Shown: piece by piece, positions 1 to 5,600 of the stretch
Layout of the letters: every line of letters begins with the position of its first letter
How positions within the stretch are numbered: the stretch's first letter is position 1
Source: JALHFZ01 sp964483085
GTDB lineage: Bacteria > Synergistota > Synergistia > Synergistales > Aminobacteriaceae
DNA length: 5,741 nucleotides
NCBI GenBank assembly: GCA_964483085.1
Contig: CAYZZX010000096.1
Span: 1 to 5,741, forward strand
Direction of reading: 5' to 3'
The notes under the pieces: generated by a model
The model's database searches: none
The model's input: only the letters and a program-made list of their open reading frames with translations
Told to the model about the DNA's origin: nothing
Position numbers and translations under genes: made by a program

Positions 1-969
1 CTGTCCGCCGGTGCTGTGGTGGCCAAGGAAAAACCAGTAACCTTCGTCGACTTCAGTTGGGACAGCGTTCTTGTCCACAACCGGATCGCCGCCTACATTA
101 TGGAAGAAGGGTACGGCAGAAAGACCGACTCTCTCTTTGCCGAGTCCCTTCCCGGGATGATGGGCATCGAACGGGGAGACGCCGACCTTTCCATGGAGGG
201 ATGGGTGGACAACATCCTCGAGTTCTGGACGAAGGCCACTGCCAGCGGCAAGATGGTCAGCCTCGGAACGAATTTCCCCGACGCCCCCCAGGGGTGGTAT
301 GTTCCCACCTATGTGATCAAGGGTGACCCCGAGCGTGGAATTGAGCCCATGGCTCCCGATCTCAAGTCCGTTTTCGACCTTCCCAAGTACTGGGAACTTT
401 TCAAAGACCGGGAGAATCCCAAAAAAGGGCGTTTCTACAATGGGCCCGCTGGATGGAAGATTTCCTCCGTCAACTCCGCGAAGATAAAATCCTACGGACT
501 TGATGACACCTTCGAAGTCTTCTCCCCCGGCTCAGACACCGCCCTCGCAACGGCCATGAAACGGACCTATGATCAGGGCAAAGCCATCCTCGCCTACTAC
601 TGGGAGCCCACGTGGATCATGGGAATTCTCGACATGACCCGCCTCGAAGAGCCCGCCTTCGACCAGAAGCTCTGGGAAGAGGAAGACGTTCACGCCTGCG
701 CTGCTCCCGCAGCCAGGGTGCTCGTGGTCGCCAACGGAGAATTTGTCAAGAAGAACCCCGACCTCGCTGCCTTTCTGAGCAATTACTCCACCACGCTGCA
801 GCAGACGAACCGCTTTCTCGCCGAGATGGTTCAGAAGGATCTTGACGCCCGCCAGACGGCCATCTGGTTCTTGAAAAACAACCCCGACGTGTGGAAAAGC
901 TGGATACCCGCCGACGCTGAAGGGGTCGTGGAAAAAGTCGAGACGGCCCTGAAGGGGGAGAAAATATAG
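1..969 (+). CDS. proX: Betaine/proline-type ABC transporter substrate-binding protein (5' partial)
   Basis: This is the periplasmic solute receptor of a glycine betaine/proline (OpuAC/ProX family) importer; it hands ligand to the permease encoded two genes downstream. The frame is open to the left edge, and the first visible residues (LSAGAVVAKEKP) look like the end of a Sec signal peptide with a V-V-A cleavage site. The true start therefore lies outside the window, and the internal GTG at 16 is not the start. The mature part, about 314 residues, has the family's usual length. Family landmarks, numbered from the first visible codon, are FSWDS (W20), the MEGW segment (W68), QGWYVPTYV (W99), NGPAGWK (W152) and YYWEPTW (W201, W206). 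Aromatic residues of this kind form the cage that binds the quaternary ammonium group in known members. The stop overlaps the ATPase start by one base. The exact ligand (betaine, proline, choline, carnitine or another amine) cannot be read from the sequence. Family assignment is secure. Confidence 0.93.
   Translation: MSAGAVVAKEKPVTFVDFSWDSVLVHNRIAAYIMEEGYGRKTDSLFAESLPGMMGIERGDADLSMEGWVDNILEFWTKATASGKMVSLGTNFPDAPQGWYVPTYVIKGDPERGIEPMAPDLKSVFDLPKYWELFKDRENPKKGRFYNGPAGWKISSVNSAKIKSYGLDDTFEVFSPGSDTALATAMKRTYDQGKAILAYYWEPTWIMGILDMTRLEEPAFDQKLWEEEDVHACAAPAARVLVVANGEFVKKNPDLAAFLSNYSTTLQQTNRFLAEMVQKDLDARQTAIWFLKNNPDVWKSWIPADAEGVVEKVETALKGEKI
954..960 (+). promoter_or_regulatory. Ribosome binding site of the ATPase gene
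   Basis: GGGGGAG lies inside the last codons of the binding-protein gene, 8 bases before a GTG start at 969. It supports the GTG as the true start even though that codon overlaps the previous stop (TAGTG), an arrangement typical of translational coupling. Confidence 0.7.
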
Positions 970-1871
970 TGGACACACCTGCTTCTTCCGGCTCCATCGT
1001 TGTTCAGGACCTCTGGAAAATATTCTCCCGGAAGAGCGGCATCAGCTTCTCATCCTCTGATACGGAAGACGATTCACTCGTTGAACAGCTCGACAAGAGT
1101 GATGATGCCGTGGTCGCCATGAAGGGAGTTTCCTTCACTGTGAAAGAGGGAGAGACTTTCATCATCATGGGCCTCTCGGGCAGCGGAAAATCAACCCTCA
1201 TCCGCTGCCTGCTCCGCCTCGTGGAGCCCACGTCAGGGGAGATCATCGTCAACGGAAAGAACGTCACGGCCATGTCAAAAAGTGAATTGGTGGCCTTCCG
1301 CCGGGAGAACATCGCCATGGTCTTCCAGCATTACGGCCTCCTCCCCCACCGGACCGTCCTCGACAATGTCGGGTTCGGCCTGAAACTCAGGGGAGAGGAA
1401 AAAGAAGCCTACAGAACGAAGGCCCTCGAGGCCCTCGAGATGGTCGGCCTCAAGGGGTGGGAGAAATATCACCCCGCCGCCCTCAGCGGAGGAATGCGCC
1501 AGCGGGTGGGAATCGCCCGGGCGCTGGTCATGGACGCCCCCATCCTTCTGATGGACGAGCCCTTCAGCGGCCTCGATCCCCTTATCCGCAGAGAGCTGCA
1601 GGACGAGATGATCCGTCTGCAGAAGGAGATGAAGAAGACCGTATTTTTCGTCACCCACGACCTGTCGGAGGCCCTCCGGATGGGGGACCGCATGGCCGTC
1701 ATGAAGCACGGGGAGATCGTCCAGATCGGCTCACCCGATGAAGTGATCGCCAACCCGGCAGACGAATACGTCGCCCGGTTCGTTCAGGACGAACGGGAAC
1801 AGCTCGAACGGGCCGAACAGGCCCTTGCAAAGGAAAAGCAGGGGAAGGAGGCGGCCGCCCATGTTTCCTGA
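969..1871 (+). CDS. proV: Betaine/proline-type ABC transporter ATPase without CBS domains
   Basis: This is the cytoplasmic ATPase that powers the importer. In the 300-residue product I see Walker A GLSGSGKST (68-76), the Q-loop at Q120, signature LSGGMRQRV (172-180), Walker B LLMDEP with the D-loop (193-203) and the switch histidine H230, so it should be catalytically competent. The extended N-terminal stretch before Walker A (about residues 20-50, acidic and serine-rich) is a ProV/OpuAA trait. After the nucleotide-binding domain the protein ends at residue 300 in a short charged, probably helical tail rich in Glu, Lys and Ala. Classical ProV/OpuAA run to about 400 residues and end in two CBS domains that sense ionic strength; these are absent. 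The GTG start has a good ribosome site. The gene overlaps the previous stop by 1 base and the permease start by 11, so the three genes are one operon. Confidence 0.95.
   Translation: MDTPASSGSIVVQDLWKIFSRKSGISFSSSDTEDDSLVEQLDKSDDAVVAMKGVSFTVKEGETFIIMGLSGSGKSTLIRCLLRLVEPTSGEIIVNGKNVTAMSKSELVAFRRENIAMVFQHYGLLPHRTVLDNVGFGLKLRGEEKEAYRTKALEALEMVGLKGWEKYHPAALSGGMRQRVGIARALVMDAPILLMDEPFSGLDPLIRRELQDEMIRLQKEMKKTVFFVTHDLSEALRMGDRMAVMKHGEIVQIGSPDEVIANPADEYVARFVQDEREQLERAEQALAKEKQGKEAAAHVS
1845..1851 (+). promoter_or_regulatory. Ribosome binding site that fixes the permease start
   Basis: A perfect AAGGAGG sits 9 bases before ATG 1861, inside the ATPase coding region. It favours ATG 1861 over the in-frame TTG at 1825, which would add 12 basic residues (MQRKSRGRRRPP) unlike a permease N-terminus. 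Confidence 0.85.
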
Positions 1872-2712
1872 GTCACTCCAGGCCCATATAGCCCCGGCGG
1901 TCAACGACTTCATCAACGGCCTCATCGAGGCCTACACCCCCTTCTTCGACTCTGTCGCCGGAGGAATTCTCACGGTCCTCATCACCATCAACGACTTTCT
2001 CGTGATCGTTCCGTGGTGGGGGTACATCCTCGCCGTGGGCATCCTCTCATGGTATTCATCGAAGAAGATCGTGGCGTCCCTCATCCTGGCCTCCCTGCCC
2101 TACTTTATCGGCATGTTCGGCCTGTGGCCCATGGCCATCGAGAGCCTCTCGGTGATCATAACCTCCGTGCTCCTCGCCCTGATCATAGGCCTTCCCACGG
2201 GGGTGCTCATGGCGGAGGTAAAATCCGTCGCCTTTGTGCTGCGGCCCCTTCTCGACGGAATGCAGACCATGCCGAGCTTCGTCTACCTTATCCCGGCCAT
2301 GATGCTCTTCGGCCTCGGAAAAGTTCCGGCGGTCTTCGCCACCCTCATCTACGCCCTTCCTCCGGTCATCCGCCTGACGGCCCTCGGGCTGAACCAGGTC
2401 CCCAAGCCTGTGGAGGAAGCCGCCCTGGCCTACGGCGCCACCCGGTGGCAGCTCATCAAGGAAGTTCGCCTTCCCCTCGCCATGCCGAGCATCCTTGCCG
2501 GCGTGAACCAGACGACCATGATGGCCCTGGCCATGGTGGTCATCTCCTCCATGATCGGCGCCCGTGGACTGGGACAGGAGGTTCTCGTCTCTATCAACAG
2601 AATCGACGTGGGCCGTGGGTTCGAGGCCGGCATGAGCGTGGTCTTCCTGGCAATCGTCATCGACCGGCTCACCCAGAATCTTGCGAAGAAGTGGGAGCCG
2701 CCCAAGAGATAA
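1861..2712 (+). CDS. proW: Betaine/proline-type ABC transporter permease
   Basis: This is the inner-membrane permease of the importer, a ProW/OpuAB-type protein of the binding-protein-dependent transport (BPD_transp_1) family. The 283-residue product starts with a short amphipathic stretch. Hydrophobic segments follow at roughly 33-50, 53-70, 73-90, 95-117, 137-178 (probably two spans), 214-233 and 254-270. The cytoplasmic EAA loop that docks on the ATPase is intact: EEAALAYGATRW at about 185-196, followed by the conserved IKEVRLPLA. The family segment TMPSFVYLIPAMMLFGLG (136-153) is also clear. ATG 1861 is chosen because of the perfect AAGGAGG 9 bases upstream. The gene overlaps the end of the ATPase gene by 11 bases in another frame. 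It is the last gene of the operon; the stop is followed 20 bases later by a strong palindromic terminator. A homodimer of this permease with two ATPases is the expected complex. Confidence 0.95.
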   Translation: MFPESLQAHIAPAVNDFINGLIEAYTPFFDSVAGGILTVLITINDFLVIVPWWGYILAVGILSWYSSKKIVASLILASLPYFIGMFGLWPMAIESLSVIITSVLLALIIGLPTGVLMAEVKSVAFVLRPLLDGMQTMPSFVYLIPAMMLFGLGKVPAVFATLIYALPPVIRLTALGLNQVPKPVEEAALAYGATRWQLIKEVRLPLAMPSILAGVNQTTMMALAMVVISSMIGARGLGQEVLVSINRIDVGRGFEAGMSVVFLAIVIDRLTQNLAKKWEPPKR

Positions 2713-2732
2713 TCTCTTTAAAAAAAACACAG

Positions 2733-2772
2733 GAACAAAAACGGGGAGCCTTAAGGCTCCCCGTTTTTGTTC
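2733..2772. terminator. Bidirectional terminator, perfect 40-base palindrome
   Basis: Each 20-base arm is the exact reverse complement of the other, with the axis between 2752 and 2753 (core GGGGAGCCTTAAGGCTCCCC). The GC-rich stem is flanked by A5 on the left and T5 on the right, so each strand has a U-run after the stem. On the - strand a further run of eight T follows (complement of 2721-2728). It lies between the convergent permease and dehydrogenase genes and would stop transcripts from both. The dehydrogenase stop codon ends at 2773, directly against the palindrome. Confidence 0.9.
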
Positions 2773-3921
2773 TCAGGAGGTCAGCTTTTTGAGTAATATA
2801 ACGTAATCGTCCTTCGTCAGAATCCTGGGATTGTTGGGGTTCGACGAATTCGCCTCTGCCTTGCGGCCCAGTTCCTCGAAGTCCTCCTCCCGCACTCCGA
2901 AGAGGGAAAGGGCGGGAAGCTCAAGATCCCGAGCCATCTGCTGCACCTCCGCCACGGCAGCGGCGGCCCCCTCCTCGTCGCTCTCATACTTCAACCCCAG
3001 GCAGGAGGCCACCCGGGCATACCGCTCGGTGCAAAAGTCGAGAGAGTACTCCATCACCGCGGGAAGGGCAATGGAGTTGCAGGCTCCGTGGGGTGCATCG
3101 TAGAGAGCGCCGAGGGCTTCAGCAAGGCAGTGGACGGCGGCAACGTCGGAGTGGCTGAAGGCGACCCCCGCGAGAAGGCTTCCCAGAAGCATCCCCTCCC
3201 GGGCCTCCATATCGGACCCGTCTTGCCATGCCCTGCGCAGATATTTCCCGATAAGCTCCATGGCGACGAGGGCGGGAGCATCAGAAAAAGGCGTGGCCAC
3301 CCGGCAGGTATAGGCCTCGATGGCGTGGGTGAGGGCGTCCATCCCCGTGAAGGCGGTGAGGGACCGGGGCATAGTCGCCGTCATCTCCGGGTCAGCAAGG
3401 GCGACCTTCGGTGCCAGAAGGGGGCTCTTGACTGTGAACTTAAATTTTTCCGCCGTGTCAGTGATGACGCTTCCGAAGGTCAGCTCGCTGGCCGTCCCCG
3501 CCGTTGTGGGAACGGCGATGATCGGAAGGGGAACGCTTGAGGTCTGGAACCGCCCCTCGTAATCCCGTATTCTCCCTCCCGCTGCGGCGACGATGGCCAC
3601 ACCCTTTGCACAGTCGATGGGGCTGCCGCCTCCCACGGCCACAAGGCAGTCGGCTTTCATCCACCGGACGGCCTCCACTGCGGCGGAGACGTTGTAATCC
3701 TTGGGGTTTGGCTCCACGTCCAAAAAGAGCTCCCAGGGAACGGAGGCTTCATCGAGGCTGTCCGTCACTTTTTTGAGCAGCCCCGCCCCCTGCACTCCTC
3801 TGTCCGAGAGAATCAGCACCCGGGAGCAACCGATCTTCCGAACCTCTTCCCCCGCACGGTTTGCGGCACCCCTGCCGAATTCAACCCTCGTGGGCATTTC
3901 ATAGCTGAAGGATGGAAACAT
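2773..3921 (-). CDS. Iron-dependent (group III) alcohol dehydrogenase
   Basis: This cytoplasmic NAD(P)H-dependent enzyme should interconvert an alcohol and an aldehyde or ketone. The 382-residue length is normal for the family. The N-terminal Rossmann-like half carries the dinucleotide motif GGGSPIDCAK (97-106) and the PTTAGTASE motif (138-146). The C-terminal helical half carries the metal ligands D195 and H199 (GMDALTHAIEAY), H264 and H278 (DAPHG), with the same 14-residue spacing between the last two as in FucO-type enzymes, so a divalent metal site is expected. The histidine four residues after H264 in FucO-like enzymes is Glu (E268) here. ATG 3921 is the start: AAAGGGG (3928-3934) lies 6 bases upstream. 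The gene stands alone, with a roughly 200-base leader upstream and a shared terminator directly after the stop. The substrate cannot be told from sequence; members act on ethanol, butanol, propanediol or lactaldehyde, among others. Confidence 0.93.
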   Translation of the reverse strand: MFPSFSYEMPTRVEFGRGAANRAGEEVRKIGCSRVLILSDRGVQGAGLLKKVTDSLDEASVPWELFLDVEPNPKDYNVSAAVEAVRWMKADCLVAVGGGSPIDCAKGVAIVAAAGGRIRDYEGRFQTSSVPLPIIAVPTTAGTASELTFGSVITDTAEKFKFTVKSPLLAPKVALADPEMTATMPRSLTAFTGMDALTHAIEAYTCRVATPFSDAPALVAMELIGKYLRRAWQDGSDMEAREGMLLGSLLAGVAFSHSDVAAVHCLAEALGALYDAPHGACNSIALPAVMEYSLDFCTERYARVASCLGLKYESDEEGAAAAVAEVQQMARDLELPALSLFGVREEDFEELGRKAEANSSNPNNPRILTKDDYVILLKKLTS

Positions 3922-3938
3922 ATTTTTCCCCTTTCTTT

Positions 3939-3960
3939 TGCCGACTCTTCATCGTCAGCA
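3939..3960 (-). repeat. Small hairpin just upstream of the dehydrogenase ribosome site
   Basis: On the - strand TGCTGAC and GTCGGCA pair over 7 positions (one would be a G-U pair in RNA) around an 8-base loop GATGAAGA. The stem ends 4 bases before the AAAGGGG ribosome site (3928-3934), so it could stabilise or modulate the messenger start. A stem of this size can arise by chance. Confidence 0.35.
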
Positions 3961-3972
3961 GAAAAGACAATT

Positions 3973-3999
3973 CCGTATCCGATCTTCCTGTAAATACGG
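3973..3999. repeat. Six-base dyad CCGTAT/ATACGG in the dehydrogenase leader
   Basis: CCGTAT at 3973-3978 and ATACGG at 3994-3999 are exact inverted copies with a 15-base spacer. The spacing could suit an operator or a weak RNA hairpin. There is no link to a known regulator, and chance is a fair alternative. Confidence 0.25.
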
Positions 4000-4122
4000 G
4001 CCGATTACTGGGCATGCAGCGATACCGTCCAAACACTGTCGTGCACTCCAAATAATAAAAAGATAAAATCCTTCGATTCTCGCTGACCTGCCGTCTGAGT
4101 TGAAAGGCTTGGAACCGCGGAG

Positions 4123-4158
4123 GAGAAAAGGCCTTCCGGCTTCGGAAGGCCTTTTCTC
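4123..4158 (-). terminator. Intrinsic terminator of the ferritin-like gene
   Basis: A perfect 16-base-pair stem (arms 4123-4138 and 4143-4158) closes on a 4-base loop. The arms carry a GGCCTTCCG core flanked by AAAA/TTTT, so the - strand transcript ends its stem in CCTTTTCTC. It begins 21 bases after the stop of the ferritin-like gene and separates it from the dehydrogenase gene. The run of T is interrupted and lies within the arm, so efficiency is uncertain, but the hairpin is very stable. Confidence 0.85.
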
Positions 4159-4179
4159 ACAGTGATTTTTCAACAAACC

Positions 4180-4662
4180 TCAGACTCCGCTTTTTCGCTC
4201 CCGCCAGCGGTCGAGGGCTGTGGAAAGAGCTTCGAGATGGTCCCGCTCCTCCCGGATCAGCCGGGTGAGGCCCTCCTCTTCCGAGGGCAAGTCTCCTTTT
4301 TCCTTCATTTCGGTATAGAAGGCGATGGCGTTTTTCTCCACCTTCATGGCCTTTTCGAGGATGCGGCCGAAATCGTCCCCCTCCTCCGCCAGTGCGTCTG
4401 CCGGGAAGATACGCTTGAAAAAGGCCTCCCGGAAGGGTGAGCCGCCCGCTGATGCACCCGTGGACGACGGCTCATCTTTCATACCCTTCAGGAGATGGCG
4501 GAACCACTCCTCGTGGGTCTCCTCCATGTCGGCGAGGCCCTGGAGAAGCAGCTGGTCCTCCCCGGTAAAACGAGCGGAGGCATCTTTGTAGAACTCCGCA
4601 CCCCGCCGCTCAAGCTCCACTGCCACGGCAATGATCTCTCTTTTTTGAAGACCTTCTGTCAT
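4180..4662 (-). CDS. Rubrerythrin/ferritin-like di-iron protein
   Basis: This is a 160-residue four-helix protein of the rubrerythrin-like ferritin superfamily (COG1633 style). Members use a di-iron site in oxidative stress defence, peroxide reduction or iron handling in the cytoplasm. Two helix pairs are visible. The first has ELERRGAEFY (16-25) and an E-x-x-H in ADMEETHEEWF (44-54); the second has KVEKNAIAFY (107-116) and an E-x-x-H in REERDHLEAL (137-146). These supply the usual Glu/His ligands. A Ser/Gly/Ala-rich linker at about 66-75 lies in the loop between the two halves. The protein has no cysteine, so it lacks the rubredoxin domain of true rubrerythrin and needs an outside electron donor if it is a peroxidase. 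ATG 4662 is chosen for its AGGGGAG site 6 bases upstream; a longer frame from 4749 adds 29 residues that do not match the fold. Its precise role is unknown. Confidence 0.85.
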   Translation of the reverse strand: MTEGLQKREIIAVAVELERRGAEFYKDASARFTGEDQLLLQGLADMEETHEEWFRHLLKGMKDEPSSTGASAGGSPFREAFFKRIFPADALAEEGDDFGRILEKAMKVEKNAIAFYTEMKEKGDLPSEEEGLTRLIREERDHLEALSTALDRWRERKSGV

Positions 4663-4668
4663 TATTAT

Positions 4669-4675
4669 CTCCCCT
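4669..4675 (-). promoter_or_regulatory. Ribosome binding site that fixes the ferritin-like start
   Basis: AGGGGAG (- strand) ends 6 bases before ATG 4662. It is the only good site near this gene and rules against the longer frame beginning at 4749. Confidence 0.75.
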
Positions 4676-4729
4676 TTCGTACTTTCCGGCACCGGAGCGT
4701 TGAAAAAAATGCTCCGTACCCTTTCGCTA

Positions 4730-4759
4730 AGCTTACGGCCCGCAGACACCCTTCGTCAA
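4730..4759 (-). promoter_or_regulatory. Possible sigma-70 type promoter for the ferritin-like gene
   Basis: On the - strand TTGACG (4754-4759, five of six consensus bases) is followed after 18 bases by TAAGCT (4730-4735, three of six). It lies in the 105-base gap after the thioesterase stop. The -10 match is poor, so read-through from the thioesterase gene is equally possible: no terminator is seen between the two genes. Confidence 0.35.
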
Positions 4760-4767
4760 GGAAGAGG

Positions 4768-5499
4768 TTACTGATTTTTCAACCAGAAGGTAAGGAATCG
4801 GGCCTTTTCCTCTCCGTCAGCGCCGCAGATCAAGGAGGAATAGGCCCCTTCCGCCTCTTTCAAGGGGGCGCTTCGTGCTGTTATATCCCCGTTTCTCTCC
4901 GTGGAACGCAGGAACTCTCCCTCTATCCGCCTGAGGGTGGATGAGTCGGTCAGCGAATCGGGCAGCCCTTCCACGGCCCAGGAGAAATAGACGGCGTTGT
5001 TCACGTGAGCGTTTCTGTCCAGGTCCCAGCGGCGGACGGAGAAAAGCGCCTCGGAAGTCCATGCTCCAAGGGACGGGATTTTCAGCAGATCACCCGGCAC
5101 GGGGCGTATTTCGCTGATGTAGCGCTCCGTGGCGTACCGGTCAAGCCGGAGGGGGCGCATCTTTTCGATGTCAATGAGGATCCAGCTCGTCCAGGCCTCT
5201 GCGACTGGTCCCTCTTCGTCCTCTACGGAAAATGCCCGGTTTGAATAGAGATTCCGATGGGGCTCATGCCATGTTTTCACTGTGAGAGTCCGGCCGCTTT
5301 CGGGATATCGGATCATGGAGAGGCTGTACTGGCGCAGAACCCAGCTGACACCCAGAGGAAGAAGATCGGAGACGGTCATGCCCATGCGCCCGGCGTCGCG
5401 GTCCGCCATGTCCTGGAGGATGTCGAGAAGAACGGGCAGCTTCATTCGCCCGTCAGGGCCGATGCCGGAATAGGGAATCGGGTAGGATGCTTCGAACAT
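4768..5499 (-). CDS. Acyl-ACP thioesterase (FatA/FatB-like, double hot-dog)
   Basis: This cytoplasmic enzyme hydrolyses acyl-acyl carrier protein to free fatty acid and ACP, ending or diverting type II fatty acid synthesis. The 243-residue product is the usual size for bacterial members of the plant-type acyl-ACP thioesterase family (PF01643). The first hot-dog half carries LLDILQDMADRDAGRMG (24-40), GVSWVLRQYSLSM (50-62) and a TW at 76-77. The second half has WDLDRNAHVNNAVYFSW (158-174), containing the D161-x-N163-x-H165 catalytic triplet, and then the WAVEGLP motif. The later Glu/Cys position of plant enzymes is not clearly kept: the FLRSTERNGD stretch (196-205) has Ser where many bacterial members have Glu, with E201 two residues on. 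ATG 5499 is chosen because AAAGGA lies 9 bases upstream. No other lipid gene lies in the window. Chain-length preference cannot be predicted. Confidence 0.9.
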   Translation of the reverse strand: MFEASYPIPYSGIGPDGRMKLPVLLDILQDMADRDAGRMGMTVSDLLPLGVSWVLRQYSLSMIRYPESGRTLTVKTWHEPHRNLYSNRAFSVEDEEGPVAEAWTSWILIDIEKMRPLRLDRYATERYISEIRPVPGDLLKIPSLGAWTSEALFSVRRWDLDRNAHVNNAVYFSWAVEGLPDSLTDSSTLRRIEGEFLRSTERNGDITARSAPLKEAEGAYSSLICGADGEEKARFLTFWLKNQ

Positions 5500-5508
5500 G
5501 AAAATCAT

Positions 5509-5514
5509 TCCTTT
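5509..5514 (-). promoter_or_regulatory. Ribosome binding site that fixes the thioesterase start
   Basis: AAAGGA (- strand) lies 9 bases before ATG 5499. It abuts an alternative in-frame ATG at 5506-5508, which is too close to be used. An upstream TTG at 5571 has no ribosome site and lies in the predicted promoter. Confidence 0.65.
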
Positions 5515-5570
5515 CAGGAGCGGTCGATCCCGAGGTAATTTTTCCCTTAGGGCAAGACGCTCTTTCGCCA

Positions 5571-5600
5571 ATGCTACTGTATAAGAAGGAGGAAGGTCAA
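5571..5600 (-). promoter_or_regulatory. Probable promoter of the thioesterase gene
   Basis: On the - strand TTGACC (5595-5600, five of six consensus) and TAGCAT (5571-5576, four of six) are 18 bases apart. This would give a leader of roughly 65 bases before ATG 5499. The element overlaps the ribosome site of the divergent small frame on the + strand. Confidence 0.45.
5586..5592 (+). promoter_or_regulatory. Strong ribosome binding site before the small cysteine-rich frame
   Basis: AAGGAGG, preceded by AG so that the match to the 16S tail is nearly full length, stands 8 bases before ATG 5601. This is optimal spacing and the main reason to take the 38-codon frame seriously. Confidence 0.55.

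Larger units (their letters stand above)
3922..4122 (-). other. Non-coding leader/promoter region of the dehydrogenase gene
   Basis: About 200 bases separate the dehydrogenase start from the upstream terminator. I find no credible gene here: the only long frame, on the - strand, starts at a TTG without a ribosome site and reads through the terminator. An AT-rich block around 4049-4068 (complement TTTTATCTTTTTATTATTT) is the likeliest promoter neighbourhood, but no clear -35/-10 pair is visible. TTGGAC at 4025-4030 with TAATCG 19 bases on is a weak alternative. Two small dyads, annotated separately, lie closer to the gene. No known riboswitch class is recognised. Confidence 0.5.

Noticed and set aside
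16..18. GTG as the start of the binding protein
   Set aside because: The frame is open to the window edge and the preceding residues look like a signal-peptide end, so the gene starts upstream of the window.
532..978. Long antisense frame within the binding-protein gene
   Set aside because: Like other long antisense frames across this GC-rich window, it is a codon-bias shadow of the real gene, which has clear family motifs. It has no ribosome site or recognisable domain.
1825..1860. TTG 1825 as the permease start
   Set aside because: It adds a highly basic 12-residue leader and ignores the perfect AAGGAGG placed for ATG 1861.
3955..4176. 73-codon frame on the - strand between the ferritin-like and dehydrogenase genes
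   Set aside because: It starts at a TTG with no ribosome site and its codons run straight through the perfect terminator hairpin at 4123-4158. The product has no recognisable features.
4693..4716. CGGAGC/GCTCCG inverted repeat with an A-rich loop upstream of the ferritin-like gene, considered as a terminator
   Set aside because: The stem is only 6 pairs, the A/T run is in the loop rather than after the stem, and it lies in the leader of the next gene, so it does not behave like an intrinsic terminator.
5580..5585. TATAAG as a -10 box for the small + strand frame
   Set aside because: Transcription would begin at or beyond the ribosome site, removing it, and no matching -35 is present.
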